From: Mycolicibacterium neworleansense
GTDB lineage: Bacteria > Actinomycetota > Actinomycetes > Mycobacteriales > Mycobacteriaceae
DNA: 64,000 bases
Reading direction: 5' to 3'
Assembly (NCBI RefSeq): GCF_001245615.1
Contig: NZ_CWKH01000001.1
Coordinates: forward strand, 744,001-808,000
Shown here in pieces: positions 17,392 through 26,106 of this stretch (position 1 is the first letter of the stretch; each line of letters starts with the position of its first letter). The position numbers were made by a program, and so were the translations under genes. The notes under the pieces are model-generated. The model saw only the letters and a list, made by a program, of their open reading frames with translations. It had not been told where the DNA came from and searched no databases.

Positions 17392-17937
17392 ATGCGTGTT
17401 TTAGAAAGCGTCCCGGGACGCCATTCCCGGGAAGAATTCCTGCGCCCACCACGAGGTACCGATGCGATTGGTATCCGTGACCTCGCGGAAGCGACCGGGG
17501 TGCTCGATCTGAATTCCACCTATGCCTATCTGTTGCTGGCAACAGATTTTGCTGCCACGTCAATAGTGGCCGAGCGTGACGGTGACCTGCACGGATTCAT
17601 CACGGGTTACCACCCACCGCCGCGGCCGGACGTGCTGTTCGTGTGGCAGGTGGCCGTGGCGCCGTCGGCACAGGGCGGGGGGCTGGCCAGCACCATGCTC
17701 GACGCGCTCGTGCACCGGGTGCGGACGCGGCGCGACGGACGCCCAGTCACCGTGGAGGCCACGGTCTCGCCCGGCAACGCCGCCTCCCGCGCATTCTTCG
17801 GCGCCTTCGCGCGCCGCCACGGCGTCCCGCTCGTCGAGGATCCGCACTTCGGGTGCGAGCTGCTCGACGCCGACGGGGCGCACGAGGATGAGCCGATTCT
17901 GCGGATGGGCCCCATCGCCACACCGCTTTCTCGCTGA
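17392..17937 (+). CDS. ectA: Diaminobutyrate acetyltransferase EctA
   Basis: EctA acetylates L-2,4-diaminobutyrate to N-gamma-acetyl-diaminobutyrate. The 181-residue protein is a GNAT enzyme: an ectoine-specific N-terminus (RPPRGTDAIGIRDLAEATGVLDLNSTYAYLLLATDF), the acetyl-CoA loop (VWQVAVAPSAQGGGLASTMLDAL) and VTVEATVSPGNAASRAFFGAFARRHGVP. It is the first of four ect genes in standard order. The ATG at 17392 has no clear ribosome binding site. Osmotic or nitrogen control would act through the AT-richer region upstream. Confidence 0.95.
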   Translation: MRVLESVPGRHSREEFLRPPRGTDAIGIRDLAEATGVLDLNSTYAYLLLATDFAATSIVAERDGDLHGFITGYHPPPRPDVLFVWQVAVAPSAQGGGLASTMLDALVHRVRTRRDGRPVTVEATVSPGNAASRAFFGAFARRHGVPLVEDPHFGCELLDADGAHEDEPILRMGPIATPLSR

Positions 17938-17942
17938 AATCA

Positions 17943-17955
17943 GTTATCTGATAAC
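17943..17955. promoter_or_regulatory. Palindrome between ectA and ectB
   Basis: GTTATC-T-GATAAC (17943-17955) is a perfect inverted repeat in the 47-bp gap between ectA and ectB; the same hexamers occur upstream of ectA. It could be a second operator or a small RNA hairpin affecting ectB translation, whose TTG start follows at 17985. Confidence 0.4.
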
Positions 17956-17984
17956 CAGTTTGATTTATCTGGAAGGATTGTCCC

Positions 17985-19271
17985 TTGCTGCTCGCAACGA
18001 CAGCGCCGTTGTCCGAATCTGACCTCCCCGACGTGTTCAGCTCGGTCGAGTCCGAGGTCCGCAGCTATTGCCGCGGCTGGCCCACCGTCATGAACCGCGC
18101 CGCGGGCTCCTGGGTGACCGACACCGCGGGACGCACCTACATCGACTTCTTCGCCGGCGCGGGCGCGCTGAACTACGGCCACAACAACGCCGCGCTGAAG
18201 GAGCCGTTGCTGGAATACCTTGTCTCCGACGGGATCGTGCACTCGCTGGACATGGCCACCGCGGCCAAGCAGCGTTTCCTGGAGAGCTTCGAGCGGCTCA
18301 TCCTGCGGCCGCGTGGTCTGGACTACAAGGTGCAGTTCCCCGGGCCGACCGGTGCCAACTCGGTCGAATCCGCGCTCAAGCTGGCCAGGAAAGTGACTGG
18401 ACGCGAGTCGGTTATCAGCTTTACCAACGCATTTCACGGCATGACACTGGGGGCGCTGTCGGTCACCGGCAACTCGATGAAGCGGGCCGGTGCGGGTATC
18501 CCGCTGGTGCACGCCACCCCGATGCCGTACGACAACTACTTCGGCGGGGTCACCGAGGACTTCCAGTGGTTCGAGCGCGTGCTCGACGATTCGGGCAGCG
18601 GGCTCAACCGCCCGGCCGCGGTGATCGTCGAAACCGTCCAGGGGGAGGGCGGTCTCAACGTCGCGCGCATCGAATGGCTGCGGGCGCTGGCCGAGTTGTG
18701 CCGCAAGCGCGACATCCTCCTGATCGTCGACGACGTCCAGATGGGGTGTGGCCGGACCGGGCCGTTCTTCAGCTTCGAGGCCGCCGGCATCGTGCCCGAT
18801 ATCGTCACGATATCCAAGTCGGTCAGTGGCTACGGCCTGCCGATGGCGCTCACTCTCTTCCGCCGCGACCTCGACATGTGGACGCCGGGGGAGCACAACG
18901 GCACGTTCCGTGGTCACAACCCAGCGTTCATCACCGCCACCGCGGCTATCGAGACCTATTGGGAGAACGGCCAATTCAGTGCCGAGACGGTCACCAAGGG
19001 GGAACTGCTCCGTGAGCGGCTGGAGGAGATCGCCGCGGCCCACGACGGCGTGAGTGCCCGTGGCCGCGGAATGGCGCAGGGCCTCAAGTTCGACGAGGCC
19101 GATCTGGCGGGACAGGTCTGCCGGGCCGCCTTCGACCGCGGTGCGCTGATGGAGACCAGCGGTCCGTCCGACGAGGTGGTCAAACTGCTGCCGCCGCTGA
19201 CCATTCTCTCCACTGAATTGTCCGAGGGCCTCGACATTCTCGCCGAGTCCGTTGCCGTCACCCTGGCCTGA
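17985..19271 (+). CDS. ectB: Diaminobutyrate-2-oxoglutarate transaminase EctB
   Basis: EctB makes L-2,4-diaminobutyrate from aspartate semialdehyde using glutamate. The 428-residue protein is a class III PLP aminotransferase: GPTGANSVESALKLARKVTG (phosphate site), AFHGMTLGALSVTGN, LLIVDDVQMGCGRTGPFFSFE and the PLP lysine in TISKSVSGYGLPMALTLF. The EctB-specific GEHNGTFRGHNPAF segment is present. The TTG start at 17985 is supported by GGAAGGA 7 nt upstream. Confidence 0.96.
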   Translation: MLLATTAPLSESDLPDVFSSVESEVRSYCRGWPTVMNRAAGSWVTDTAGRTYIDFFAGAGALNYGHNNAALKEPLLEYLVSDGIVHSLDMATAAKQRFLESFERLILRPRGLDYKVQFPGPTGANSVESALKLARKVTGRESVISFTNAFHGMTLGALSVTGNSMKRAGAGIPLVHATPMPYDNYFGGVTEDFQWFERVLDDSGSGLNRPAAVIVETVQGEGGLNVARIEWLRALAELCRKRDILLIVDDVQMGCGRTGPFFSFEAAGIVPDIVTISKSVSGYGLPMALTLFRRDLDMWTPGEHNGTFRGHNPAFITATAAIETYWENGQFSAETVTKGELLRERLEEIAAAHDGVSARGRGMAQGLKFDEADLAGQVCRAAFDRGALMETSGPSDEVVKLLPPLTILSTELSEGLDILAESVAVTLA

Positions 19272-19284
19272 GGGAGCTTGAAAC

Positions 19285-19677
19285 ATGATTGTCCGCACCA
19301 CAGCTGAGATCACCGGAACCGACCGCGACGTCGCCGACGGCACCTGGCGCTCCAAGCGCATCATCCTGGCCGGCGACGGGGTGGGCTTCTCGTTCCACGA
19401 GACCACCATCGAGGCCGGATCGGTCAACGAATTCCATTACCAGCACCACGTCGAGGCCGTCTGGGTGATCGAGGGCACCGGCACTCTGACGGATCTGGAG
19501 ACCGGGCAGCAGTACCCACTGGCCGACGGAACGATGTACCTGCTCAACGACAATGACCACCATCGGGTCACCTGCGACGAGCAGTTGCGCATGCTGTGTG
19601 TGTTCAACCCGCCCGTGACCGGCCGGGAAGTGCACGACGAGAACGGTGTCTACCCGGCGCCACAGTCGGTCGCATGA
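19285..19677 (+). CDS. ectC: L-ectoine synthase EctC
   Basis: EctC cyclises N-gamma-acetyl-diaminobutyrate to ectoine with loss of water. The 130-residue cupin has the family length, and the metal-site region EFHYQHHVEAVWVIEGTG and GTMYLLNDNDHHRV carries the expected Glu, Tyr and His ligands. GGGAGCTTG precedes the ATG. Its stop overlaps the ectD start as ATGA. Confidence 0.97.
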   Translation: MIVRTTAEITGTDRDVADGTWRSKRIILAGDGVGFSFHETTIEAGSVNEFHYQHHVEAVWVIEGTGTLTDLETGQQYPLADGTMYLLNDNDHHRVTCDEQLRMLCVFNPPVTGREVHDENGVYPAPQSVA

Positions 19678-20603
19678 GCGAAGTCGTCCAGCACGGAATC
19701 GGCGGCGGATCGCGCCCGGACTCGGCTGCGGTCGAGGACCGGTACCCGACACGGCTCGACCATGCGATCGAGCCGATACCCCGTCACGAGCCCGTGGTGT
19801 GGGGCACCGTGGCCGACGGGCCGCTGAGCCAGCACCATCTGGACGGCTTCTCGGAGTACGGCTATCTGGTCGCGCCCGAGACGGTGTCCGATGACTGGCT
19901 TCCGCTGCTTCGGCACGAAATCGACCGGCTGGCAGCGGATCTGGACGATGACGACCCGCGGCTGATCCGCGAGCCGGGCGGCACGATCCGGTCGATCTTC
20001 GAACCGCATCTGTTGAGCGACCTGGTGGCCCAGCTGGTCCGGCTGGACACGGTGTTGCCGGTCGCGCGGCAGTTGCTCGGCGGCGATGTCTACATCCACC
20101 AGGCGCGGATCAACCTCATGCCCGGGTTCACCGGGACTGGGTTCTACTGGCATTCGGACTTCGAGACGTGGCATGCCGAGGACGGCATGCCGGCCATCCG
20201 CGCCGTCTCGTGCTCGATCGCCCTGACCGAGAACTATCCCTACAACGGGTCGCTCATGGTCATCCCCGGGTCGCACCAGACGTTCTATCCGTGCGTCGGC
20301 GCCACACCCGAGGACAACCACGACACCTCACTGGTGGCGCAGAACGTCGGGGTGCCCGATCAGACGACGCTGACCAAGGCCGTCGACGCCCATGACATCC
20401 ACCAGTTCACCGGCCCGCCGGGGACCGCGCTGTGGTTCGACGCGAACCTGCTGCACGGTTCTGGGTCCAACATCACACCGCTGCCGCGGTCGAATGTCTT
20501 CCTGGTGTTCAACTCGGTCGACAACGCGCTGACCGACCCGTTCGCCGCGCCGCGGCCGCGACCCGAATACCTGGCGGCCCGGGGTGCACAGGCCGTCACC
20601 TAG
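19674..20603 (+). CDS. ectD: Ectoine hydroxylase EctD
   Basis: EctD converts ectoine to 5-hydroxyectoine using Fe(II), O2 and 2-oxoglutarate. The 309-residue protein carries the EctD signature FYWHSDFETWHAEDGMPAIR, with His and Asp of the iron triad in HSD; the distal His is in LLHGSGSN, and QARINLMPGFTGTGF resembles the co-substrate region. The ATG at 19674 overlaps ectC, so translation is coupled; the frame open to 19596 is not used. Its presence means the strain can likely make hydroxyectoine. Confidence 0.96.
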   Translation: MSEVVQHGIGGGSRPDSAAVEDRYPTRLDHAIEPIPRHEPVVWGTVADGPLSQHHLDGFSEYGYLVAPETVSDDWLPLLRHEIDRLAADLDDDDPRLIREPGGTIRSIFEPHLLSDLVAQLVRLDTVLPVARQLLGGDVYIHQARINLMPGFTGTGFYWHSDFETWHAEDGMPAIRAVSCSIALTENYPYNGSLMVIPGSHQTFYPCVGATPEDNHDTSLVAQNVGVPDQTTLTKAVDAHDIHQFTGPPGTALWFDANLLHGSGSNITPLPRSNVFLVFNSVDNALTDPFAAPRPRPEYLAARGAQAVT

Positions 20604-20606
20604 GCT
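20601..20606 (+). promoter_or_regulatory. -10 element for a leaderless dop transcript
   Basis: TAGGCT lies 6 nt before the dop ATG (20613), the spacing at which transcription would begin at the start codon. No ribosome binding site precedes that ATG. dop therefore probably has its own promoter inside the end of ectD. Confidence 0.5.
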
Positions 20607-20612
20607 GGCCAC

Positions 20613-22121
20613 ATGCAACGGATTATCGGAACAGAGGTCGAATACGGCATTTCCTCGCCCTCCGATCCGACCGCCAATCCGATCCTGACCTCGACTCAGG
20701 CGGTGCTGGCGTATGCGGCTGCCGCCGGCATCCAGCGTGGGAAGCGCACCCGGTGGGACTACGAGGTCGAGAGCCCGCTGCGCGACGCTCGCGGCTTCGA
20801 CCTGTCCCGGGCCTCCGGACCGGCCCCGATCGTGGATGCCGACGAGGTCGGCGCGGCCAACATGATCCTCACCAACGGTGCCCGGCTGTACGTGGACCAC
20901 GCTCATCCCGAGTACTCGGCCCCCGAGTGCACCGATCCGATGGACGCGGTGATCTGGGACAAGGCCGGCGAGCGCGTGATGGAGGCCGCCGCCCGCCACG
21001 TGGCCAGCGTGCCCGGGGCCGCCAAGCTGCAGCTCTACAAGAACAACGTGGACGGCAAGGGCGCCTCCTACGGGTCGCACGAGAACTACCTGATGAGTCG
21101 CCAGACCCCGTTCTCGGCGGTGATCGCCGGGTTCACACCGTTCCTGGTGTCCCGGCAGGTGGTGACCGGTTCCGGCCGGGTCGGCATCGGGCCCTCGGGG
21201 GACGATCCCGGCTTCCAGCTCTCCCAGCGGGCGGACTACATCGAGGTCGAGGTCGGCCTGGAGACCACGCTCAAGCGCGGCATCATCAACACCCGCGACG
21301 AGCCGCACGCCGACGCCGACAAGTACCGGCGCCTGCACGTCATCATCGGCGACGCCAACCTGGCCGAGACGTCGACCTACCTCAAGCTCGGAACCAGCTC
21401 CCTGGTGCTCGATCTGATCGAGGAGGGGCCGCAGTTCGGCCTGGATCTGTCCGATCTGGCATTGGCCCGGCCGGTGCACGCGGTCCACGTGATCAGCCGC
21501 GATCCCTCGCTGCGGGCCACGGTCGCGCTGGCCGACGGTCGTGAGATGACCGCCCTGGCGCTGCAGCGGGTGTATCTGGACCGGGTGGCCAAACTGGTCG
21601 ACATCCGGGACCACGACCCCCGGGCCGCCCACGTCGTCGAGACCTGGGCCCATGTCCTGGACCTGCTCGAGCGCGACCCCATGGAATGCGCCGAGATCCT
21701 CGACTGGCCGGCCAAGCTGCGGTTGCTGGAGGGTTTCCGCCAGCGTGAGAACCTCGGCTGGCAGGCGCCGCGGCTGCACCTCGTCGATCTGCAGTACTCC
21801 GACGTCCGGCTGGACAAGGGCCTGTACAACCGGCTGGTCGCCCGCGGGTCGATGAAGCGCCTGGTCACCGAACAGCAGGTGATCGACGCCGTCGACAACC
21901 CGCCGACCGACACCCGCGCCTATTTCCGTGGTGAATGCCTGCGCCGCTTCGGTTCGGACATCGCCGCGGCCAGCTGGGACTCGGTGATCTTCGACCTCGG
22001 CGGCGATTCGCTCGTCCGGATTCCGACGCTGGAGCCGCTGCGCGGCAGCAAGGCCCATGTCGGCGCCCTGCTGGACTCGGTGGACAGCGCCGCCGAACTC
22101 GTCGAACAACTCACGAACTGA
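20613..22121 (+). CDS. dop: Deamidase and depupylase of Pup, Dop
   Basis: Dop deamidates the C-terminal Gln of Pup to Glu and removes Pup from conjugates. The 502-residue protein is a carboxylate-amine ligase fold like PafA. The metal/ATP glutamates are in [10 protein letters not shown] (residues 3-12), the Dop-loop region in [31 protein letters not shown] carries the catalytic Asp near residue 94, and [22 protein letters not shown] is shared with PafA. Dop is distinguished by the inserted loop before NGARLY. It is followed by pup after 104 bp. Confidence 0.97.
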   Translation: MQRIIGTEVEYGISSPSDPTANPILTSTQAVLAYAAAAGIQRGKRTRWDYEVESPLRDARGFDLSRASGPAPIVDADEVGAANMILTNGARLYVDHAHPEYSAPECTDPMDAVIWDKAGERVMEAAARHVASVPGAAKLQLYKNNVDGKGASYGSHENYLMSRQTPFSAVIAGFTPFLVSRQVVTGSGRVGIGPSGDDPGFQLSQRADYIEVEVGLETTLKRGIINTRDEPHADADKYRRLHVIIGDANLAETSTYLKLGTSSLVLDLIEEGPQFGLDLSDLALARPVHAVHVISRDPSLRATVALADGREMTALALQRVYLDRVAKLVDIRDHDPRAAHVVETWAHVLDLLERDPMECAEILDWPAKLRLLEGFRQRENLGWQAPRLHLVDLQYSDVRLDKGLYNRLVARGSMKRLVTEQQVIDAVDNPPTDTRAYFRGECLRRFGSDIAAASWDSVIFDLGGDSLVRIPTLEPLRGSKAHVGALLDSVDSAAELVEQLTN

Positions 22122-22140
22122 CCATTTCCGGCGGTGAGCT

Positions 22141-22157
22141 ACCCGGGCAATCCGGGT
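22141..22157 (+). promoter_or_regulatory. Small hairpin between dop and pup
   Basis: ACCCGG (22141-22146) and CCGGGT (22152-22157) pair around a 5-nt loop, with no T-run after it. The -10-like TACTGT at 22167-22172 could start a separate pup-prcBA transcript. Both are weak predictions in the 104-bp dop-pup gap. Confidence 0.3.
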
Positions 22158-22225
22158 GCCGACCGGTACTGTGGAAGGACCGGTTGGGCGGTTAGCCCGA
22201 CCGATGACAATTGCAGGAGGCAGCG

Positions 22226-22420
22226 ATGGCTCAAGAGCAGACCAAGCGTGGCGGTGGCGGCGGCGAGGATGACGACCTCCCGGGCGCATCTGCCGCCGGC
22301 CAGGAGCGTCGCGAGAAGCTGGCCGAGGAGACCGACGATCTGCTCGATGAGATCGACGACGTGCTGGAAGAAAACGCGGAAGACTTCGTGCGCGCATACG
22401 TCCAAAAGGGCGGCCAGTGA
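22226..22420 (+). CDS. pup: Prokaryotic ubiquitin-like protein Pup
   Basis: Pup is the intrinsically disordered modifier attached to substrate lysines. The 64-residue product has a Gly/Asp-rich N-terminus ([13 protein letters not shown]), the helix that binds the Mpa coiled coil ([29 protein letters not shown] region) and the ending YVQKGGQ; the terminal Gln must be deamidated by Dop before ligation. GCAGGAGGCAGCG precedes the ATG at 22226. prcB starts within its stop codon (GTGA). Confidence 0.97.
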   Translation: MAQEQTKRGGGGGEDDDLPGASAAGQERREKLAEETDDLLDEIDDVLEENAEDFVRAYVQKGGQ

Positions 22421-23274
22421 CCTGGCGCGAGAACTCTTCTTTGCCCCAGCCCCTCTCCACCAACCCCTCTGTAGCCATGGATCTGTCGTCGTTCTCTGAA
22501 CTGCTGCGTCGACAGGCCCCCGAACTGCTCCCGGTCAACCGCGTCACCGACGGCACGATCAACCCGACCAACGCGGTGCCGCACGGGACGACCATCGTCG
22601 CGATCAAGTACCCGGGCGGCGTGCTGATCGCCGGTGACCGCCGCTCCACCCAGGGCAACATGATCGCCGGCCGCGACGTGCAGAAGGTGTACATCACCGA
22701 CGACTACACCGCGACCGGCATCGCGGGCACCGCGGCCATCGCCGTCGAGTTCGCCCGGCTGTACGCCGTGGAGCTGGAGCACTACGAGAAGCTCGAAGGC
22801 GTCGCCCTGACCTTCCGCGGAAAGGTCAACCGGCTGGCCATCATGGTGCGCGGCAACCTCGGTGCGGCATTGCAGGGTTTCGTGGCGCTCCCGCTGTTGG
22901 TCGGCTTCGACGTCGATGCCGCCGATGCCGAGAACGCCGGCCGGATAGTGTCGTTCGACGCCGCAGGTGGCTGGAACATCGAGGAAGAGGGCTACCAGTC
23001 GGTGGGGTCCGGCTCGATCTTCGCCAAATCTTCGATCAAGAAGCTCTATCCGAACGTGGTCGACGCGGAATCGGCGCTGCAGGTGGCCATCGAGTCGCTC
23101 TACGACGCCGCCGACGACGACTCCGCAACCGGAGGACCCGATCTGGTGCGCGGCATCTATCCGACCGCGGTGACCATCGGTGCCGAGGGCGCCGTGGAGA
23201 TCTCTGAGGAACGCATCGCTGAGCTGGCCCGCGAGGTCATCGCGCGCCGGACCCGGTTGGGCGGTGAGGGGTAA
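22417..23274 (+). CDS. prcB: 20S proteasome beta subunit PrcB
   Basis: PrcB forms the inner catalytic rings of the proteasome. The 285-residue precursor has a propeptide of 57 residues; cleavage at [21 protein letters not shown] exposes Thr58, the nucleophile. Asp and Lys of the active site are in [20 protein letters not shown]. The GTG at 22417 overlaps the pup stop codon, so pup and prcB are coupled. Confidence 0.97.
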   Translation: MTWRENSSLPQPLSTNPSVAMDLSSFSELLRRQAPELLPVNRVTDGTINPTNAVPHGTTIVAIKYPGGVLIAGDRRSTQGNMIAGRDVQKVYITDDYTATGIAGTAAIAVEFARLYAVELEHYEKLEGVALTFRGKVNRLAIMVRGNLGAALQGFVALPLLVGFDVDAADAENAGRIVSFDAAGGWNIEEEGYQSVGSGSIFAKSSIKKLYPNVVDAESALQVAIESLYDAADDDSATGGPDLVRGIYPTAVTIGAEGAVEISEERIAELAREVIARRTRLGGEG

Positions 23275-24000
23275 ATGAGTTTCCCGTACTTCATCTCGCC
23301 TGAACAGGCGATGCGTGAGCGTTCCGAGCTGGCGCGCAAGGGCATCGCCCGCGGGCGCAGCGTGGTGGCGCTGGCGTATGACAGCGGTGTGCTGTTCGTG
23401 GCGGAGAATCCGTCGCGGTCGCTGCAGAAGGTCAGCGAGCTCTACGACCGGGTCGGTTTCGCCGCCGTCGGTCGCTTCAACGAGTTCGACAACCTGCGGC
23501 GCGGTGGCATCCAGTTCGCCGACACCCGTGGCTACGCCTACGACCGCCGCGACGTGACGGGCCGTCAGCTGGCCAACGTCTACGCCCAGACCCTCGGCAC
23601 GATCTTCACCGAGCAGGCCAAGCCGTACGAGGTGGAGCTGTGCGTGGCCGAAGTGGCGCACTACGGGGAGACGAAGGCGCCGGAGCTGTACCGCATCACC
23701 TATGACGGGTCGATCGCCGACGAGCCGCACTTTGTCGTGATGGGCGGCACCACCGAGCCGATCATCGCCGCGCTCAACGACTCGTACGCCGAGAACGCAG
23801 ATCTGGCCGCCGCGGTCAAGATCGCGGTGAAGGCACTGAGCGCGAGCGGCAACGGTTCCGAGCCGCGCACACTCGGGCCGGCGACCTTGGAGGTGGCAGT
23901 GCTCGACGCCACCCGACCGCGTCGCTGCTTCCGCCGGATCACCGGCACCGCGCTGGAAGCCCTTCTGCCCGAACCGGAGCCACCGGCCTCGTCCGAGTAG
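23275..24000 (+). CDS. prcA: 20S proteasome alpha subunit PrcA
   Basis: PrcA makes the outer rings that gate the chamber and bind the Mpa tail. The 241-residue protein starts [33 protein letters not shown], the gating N-terminus plus H0 helix, and shows [29 protein letters not shown]. The ATG abuts the prcB stop codon with no gap. The C-terminus ([12 protein letters not shown]) is Pro/Glu rich and variable. Confidence 0.97.
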   Translation: MSFPYFISPEQAMRERSELARKGIARGRSVVALAYDSGVLFVAENPSRSLQKVSELYDRVGFAAVGRFNEFDNLRRGGIQFADTRGYAYDRRDVTGRQLANVYAQTLGTIFTEQAKPYEVELCVAEVAHYGETKAPELYRITYDGSIADEPHFVVMGGTTEPIIAALNDSYAENADLAAAVKIAVKALSASGNGSEPRTLGPATLEVAVLDATRPRRCFRRITGTALEALLPEPEPPASSE

Positions 24001-24005
24001 CCGCA

Positions 24006-24743
24006 GTGGTCGAGCCGGTCAGTCCCGAAGCGCCAATGCTGACCGGTGCCCGGATCCTTCATCAGAACTGGGTCGACGTCGCTTTTCTGCACTGGTCGGT
24101 CGATCCCCGGCGCATCGCCCACCTATATCCGGAGGGCACCGAGCCGGATACATTCGACGGTCTCGGCTACATCGGCCTGGTGGCCTTCCGGATGACCGGC
24201 ACCGGATTCGGTTACGGCCCGGGCGTGCTGGGCAGTTTTCTCGAGACCAACGTGAGGTTGTATTCGGCCGACCGCACCGGGCGTCGCGGCGTCGTGTTCC
24301 TGAGCCTGGACACCCCCAGGCTCGACGTCGTGCTCGGCGCCCGCGCGGCGCTGGGGGTCCGTTACCGCTGGGCCGGCATGTCGTATCGCCGCGCCGGAGA
24401 CCGTCATACCTATACCTCTGAGGTGCGCTGGCCGCGCACCCGGGCTTCCAGCCACCTCGAGATCGAAGCCGGAGCTGTCCTGATACCCGGACCGTTCGAT
24501 CATTTCCTCACCGCGAGGTGGGGGTTGCATGTCGCCCACGGCGGGCGCACCTGGTATGTGCCCAACGAGCATCCGGCGTGGTCGTTGCGCTCCGCGGAGG
24601 TGCTCGGGTTCGAGCAGTCGGGGCTGTTCGCCTCGGTCGGCCTCGGTGCACTGTGCGATGGGCCGCCGGTGCACGTCGCGTTCAGCGACGGGGTGCCCGC
24701 CCGGTTCGGGATGCCGGTGCGGGCCCGCACTCCTAGGCGGTGA
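24006..24743 (+). CDS. DUF2071 (YqjF-like) protein
   Basis: A 245-residue soluble protein with the DUF2071 pattern: NWVDVAFLHWSVDPRRIAHLYPEGTEPDTFDGLGYIGLVAFRM at the start and GSFLETNVRLYSADRTGRRGVVFLSLDTPRLDVVLGAR in the middle. The fold resembles acetoacetate decarboxylase, but the family's function is unknown. The GTG at 24006 follows prcA by 5 bp, so it may be cotranscribed with the proteasome genes. The last 11 bp overlap the convergent SDR gene. Confidence 0.85.
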   Translation: MVEPVSPEAPMLTGARILHQNWVDVAFLHWSVDPRRIAHLYPEGTEPDTFDGLGYIGLVAFRMTGTGFGYGPGVLGSFLETNVRLYSADRTGRRGVVFLSLDTPRLDVVLGARAALGVRYRWAGMSYRRAGDRHTYTSEVRWPRTRASSHLEIEAGAVLIPGPFDHFLTARWGLHVAHGGRTWYVPNEHPAWSLRSAEVLGFEQSGLFASVGLGALCDGPPVHVAFSDGVPARFGMPVRARTPRR

Positions 24744-25452
24744 CCACGGCTTCGGCGTCGCTGCGGTTGGTGTACAGCTGCCAGATCTGCCCGGCCAGAT
24801 CGTCGGGGTTGAGCGTGTGGATGGCGACGCCGGCGAACTCGTCGGAACCGGACATCGCCCGGTGGATGTCGCCGCGATCGATCAGACCGCCGATGGTGAG
24901 GGTCCCGGCGTAGATTCCGGCGGGCGCCAGTGCGGCGTGCAGGGTGACTGCGTAGTTGCGCAGCGCTGCCGCGGCCAATGCCAGCCCGCCGAGCTGGGGC
25001 ATCGGCATGACGCTGCTGAGGCCGCCGGCGAACAGCAACCCTCCGCTGCCGCGTTTGCGCAGTTCCGGAAGCAACAGGCCGGCGAAGTCGACCGCGGGTA
25101 TGACGCTGTCGAGCGCCGCCCTCGCCCCTGGGACGTCCAGTTCGGTGATGTCGTCGGAGGGTGCCGTTTCGAAAGCGGCCGGACCGTAGTAGCCGACATC
25201 GATCCGGCCGAACCGGGCGCGGGCCGCGTCGACCGCGGCACGCAGCTGATCGGGTTCGGAGGCGTCGGCGGCATAAGCGGCCGCCTCGATGCCGTTGGCG
25301 GCCAGCGCGGCCAGATAGGCCGGATGCCGTTGTGATGAACGCGAGATCAGAGCCACGCGGTACCCCTCGGCGCCGAACCGTTGGGCGACGGACATGCCGA
25401 GGCCGGGGCCCGCGCCCAGAACGACGACGGCGGGAGAAGAAGTTGAGGTCAT
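24733..25452 (-). CDS. Short-chain dehydrogenase/reductase
   Basis: A 239-residue SDR-like protein: VVVLGAGPGLGMSVAQRFGAEGYRVALISR is the NAD(P)-binding region (residues 8-37). The usual YxxxK is not obvious; the corresponding stretch reads GLLFAGGLSSVMPMPQLGGLALAAAALRNYAVTLHAAL, so it may be an atypical or inactive member. It is divergent from a TetR gene across a 54-bp region rich in CTCAACTT repeats, suggesting repression by that TetR. The ATG at 25452 is used because the longer frame crosses the operator and the TetR start. Confidence 0.82.
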   Translation of the reverse strand: MTSTSSPAVVVLGAGPGLGMSVAQRFGAEGYRVALISRSSQRHPAYLAALAANGIEAAAYAADASEPDQLRAAVDAARARFGRIDVGYYGPAAFETAPSDDITELDVPGARAALDSVIPAVDFAGLLLPELRKRGSGGLLFAGGLSSVMPMPQLGGLALAAAALRNYAVTLHAALAPAGIYAGTLTIGGLIDRGDIHRAMSGSDEFAGVAIHTLNPDDLAGQIWQLYTNRSDAEAVVTA

Positions 25453-25453
25453 G

Positions 25454-25491
25454 CTCAACTTAGTAGCATAAGTTGAGTGTTCCCTCAACTT
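25454..25491. promoter_or_regulatory. Operator between SDR and TetR genes
   Basis: CTCAACTTA (25454-25462) and TAAGTTGAG (25469-25477) are perfect 9-bp inverted arms around a 6-nt spacer; a third copy CTCAACTT follows at 25484-25491. The repeats overlap the predicted -35 of the TetR promoter and the region just upstream of the SDR start. This is a strong candidate site for the adjacent TetR. Confidence 0.75.
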
Positions 25492-25494
25492 CGC

Positions 25495-25500
25495 TATGCT
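25495..25500 (+). promoter_or_regulatory. -10 element for a leaderless TetR transcript
   Basis: TATGCT lies 6 nt before the GTG at 25507, with TTGAGT (25473-25478) 16 nt upstream as -35. The transcript would begin at the start codon, which supports the GTG at 25507 over longer or shorter starts. Confidence 0.55.
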
Positions 25501-25506
25501 GGCCAG

Positions 25507-26106
25507 GTGTCGGCAATGAGGGCGGATGCGGTCCGGAATCGAGACCGCCTGGTGGCTGCCGCCGCCGAACTTTTCTGCGAGCACGGCGTCGACGTTCCAC
25601 TCGACGAGATTGCGCGTCGGGCCGGCGTGAGCATCGGGACGCTCTACAACCACTTCCCGAACCGCGGGGCACTCCTGGATGTGGTGCTGTCCGATCGGTT
25701 GGCGGTGATCGACCGCTTGGCCCAGCAGGCGCTCGGCGATGCCGACTCGTGGCGGGGGTTCACCGGATTTCTCAACAGCCTGTTCGCGATGCAGGCATCC
25801 GATCGCGGCATCAACGACGCGGTGGCGCGCAATCCGGTCGGTGCCGTCGATGTCGCGGGGGAATGTGGCCGCGCCGGGGGACTGCTGGAGGCTGTCGTGG
25901 GGCGGGCCAGGGATGCCGGAGTGTTACGCGCCGACTTCGGCGCCGATGACCTGGCGACGTTGATGTGGGCGATGTCGAAGGTGATCGCGATGGCCGACGG
26001 CGACGATGACGTGTGGCGGCGTCACCTGGGCTTCGTGCTGGACGGACTGAAGAGTCCGGACGGCGGCGCGAACCAGACCCGACGGTCAGGCCAGGGCGAA
26101 CCGTAG
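25507..26106 (+). CDS. TetR-family transcriptional regulator
   Basis: A 199-residue regulator with helix-turn-helix NRDRLVAAAAELFCEHGVDVPLDEIARRAGVSIGTLYNHFPNRGALLDVVL (about residues 10-60). Start chosen at GTG 25507 because a -10 element sits 6 nt upstream; the GTG at 25477 lies inside the operator and the ATG at 25516 is also possible. It is divergent from the SDR gene it probably represses. The 3' end overlaps the convergent baeRF-like gene by 21 bp. Confidence 0.88.
   Translation: MSAMRADAVRNRDRLVAAAAELFCEHGVDVPLDEIARRAGVSIGTLYNHFPNRGALLDVVLSDRLAVIDRLAQQALGDADSWRGFTGFLNSLFAMQASDRGINDAVARNPVGAVDVAGECGRAGGLLEAVVGRARDAGVLRADFGADDLATLMWAMSKVIAMADGDDDVWRRHLGFVLDGLKSPDGGANQTRRSGQGEP

Noticed and set aside
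20328..22697. 789-codon minus-strand frame opposite dop-pup
   Set aside because: Long open frames opposite GC-rich genes are common; it crosses three verified genes and has no recognisable domain.
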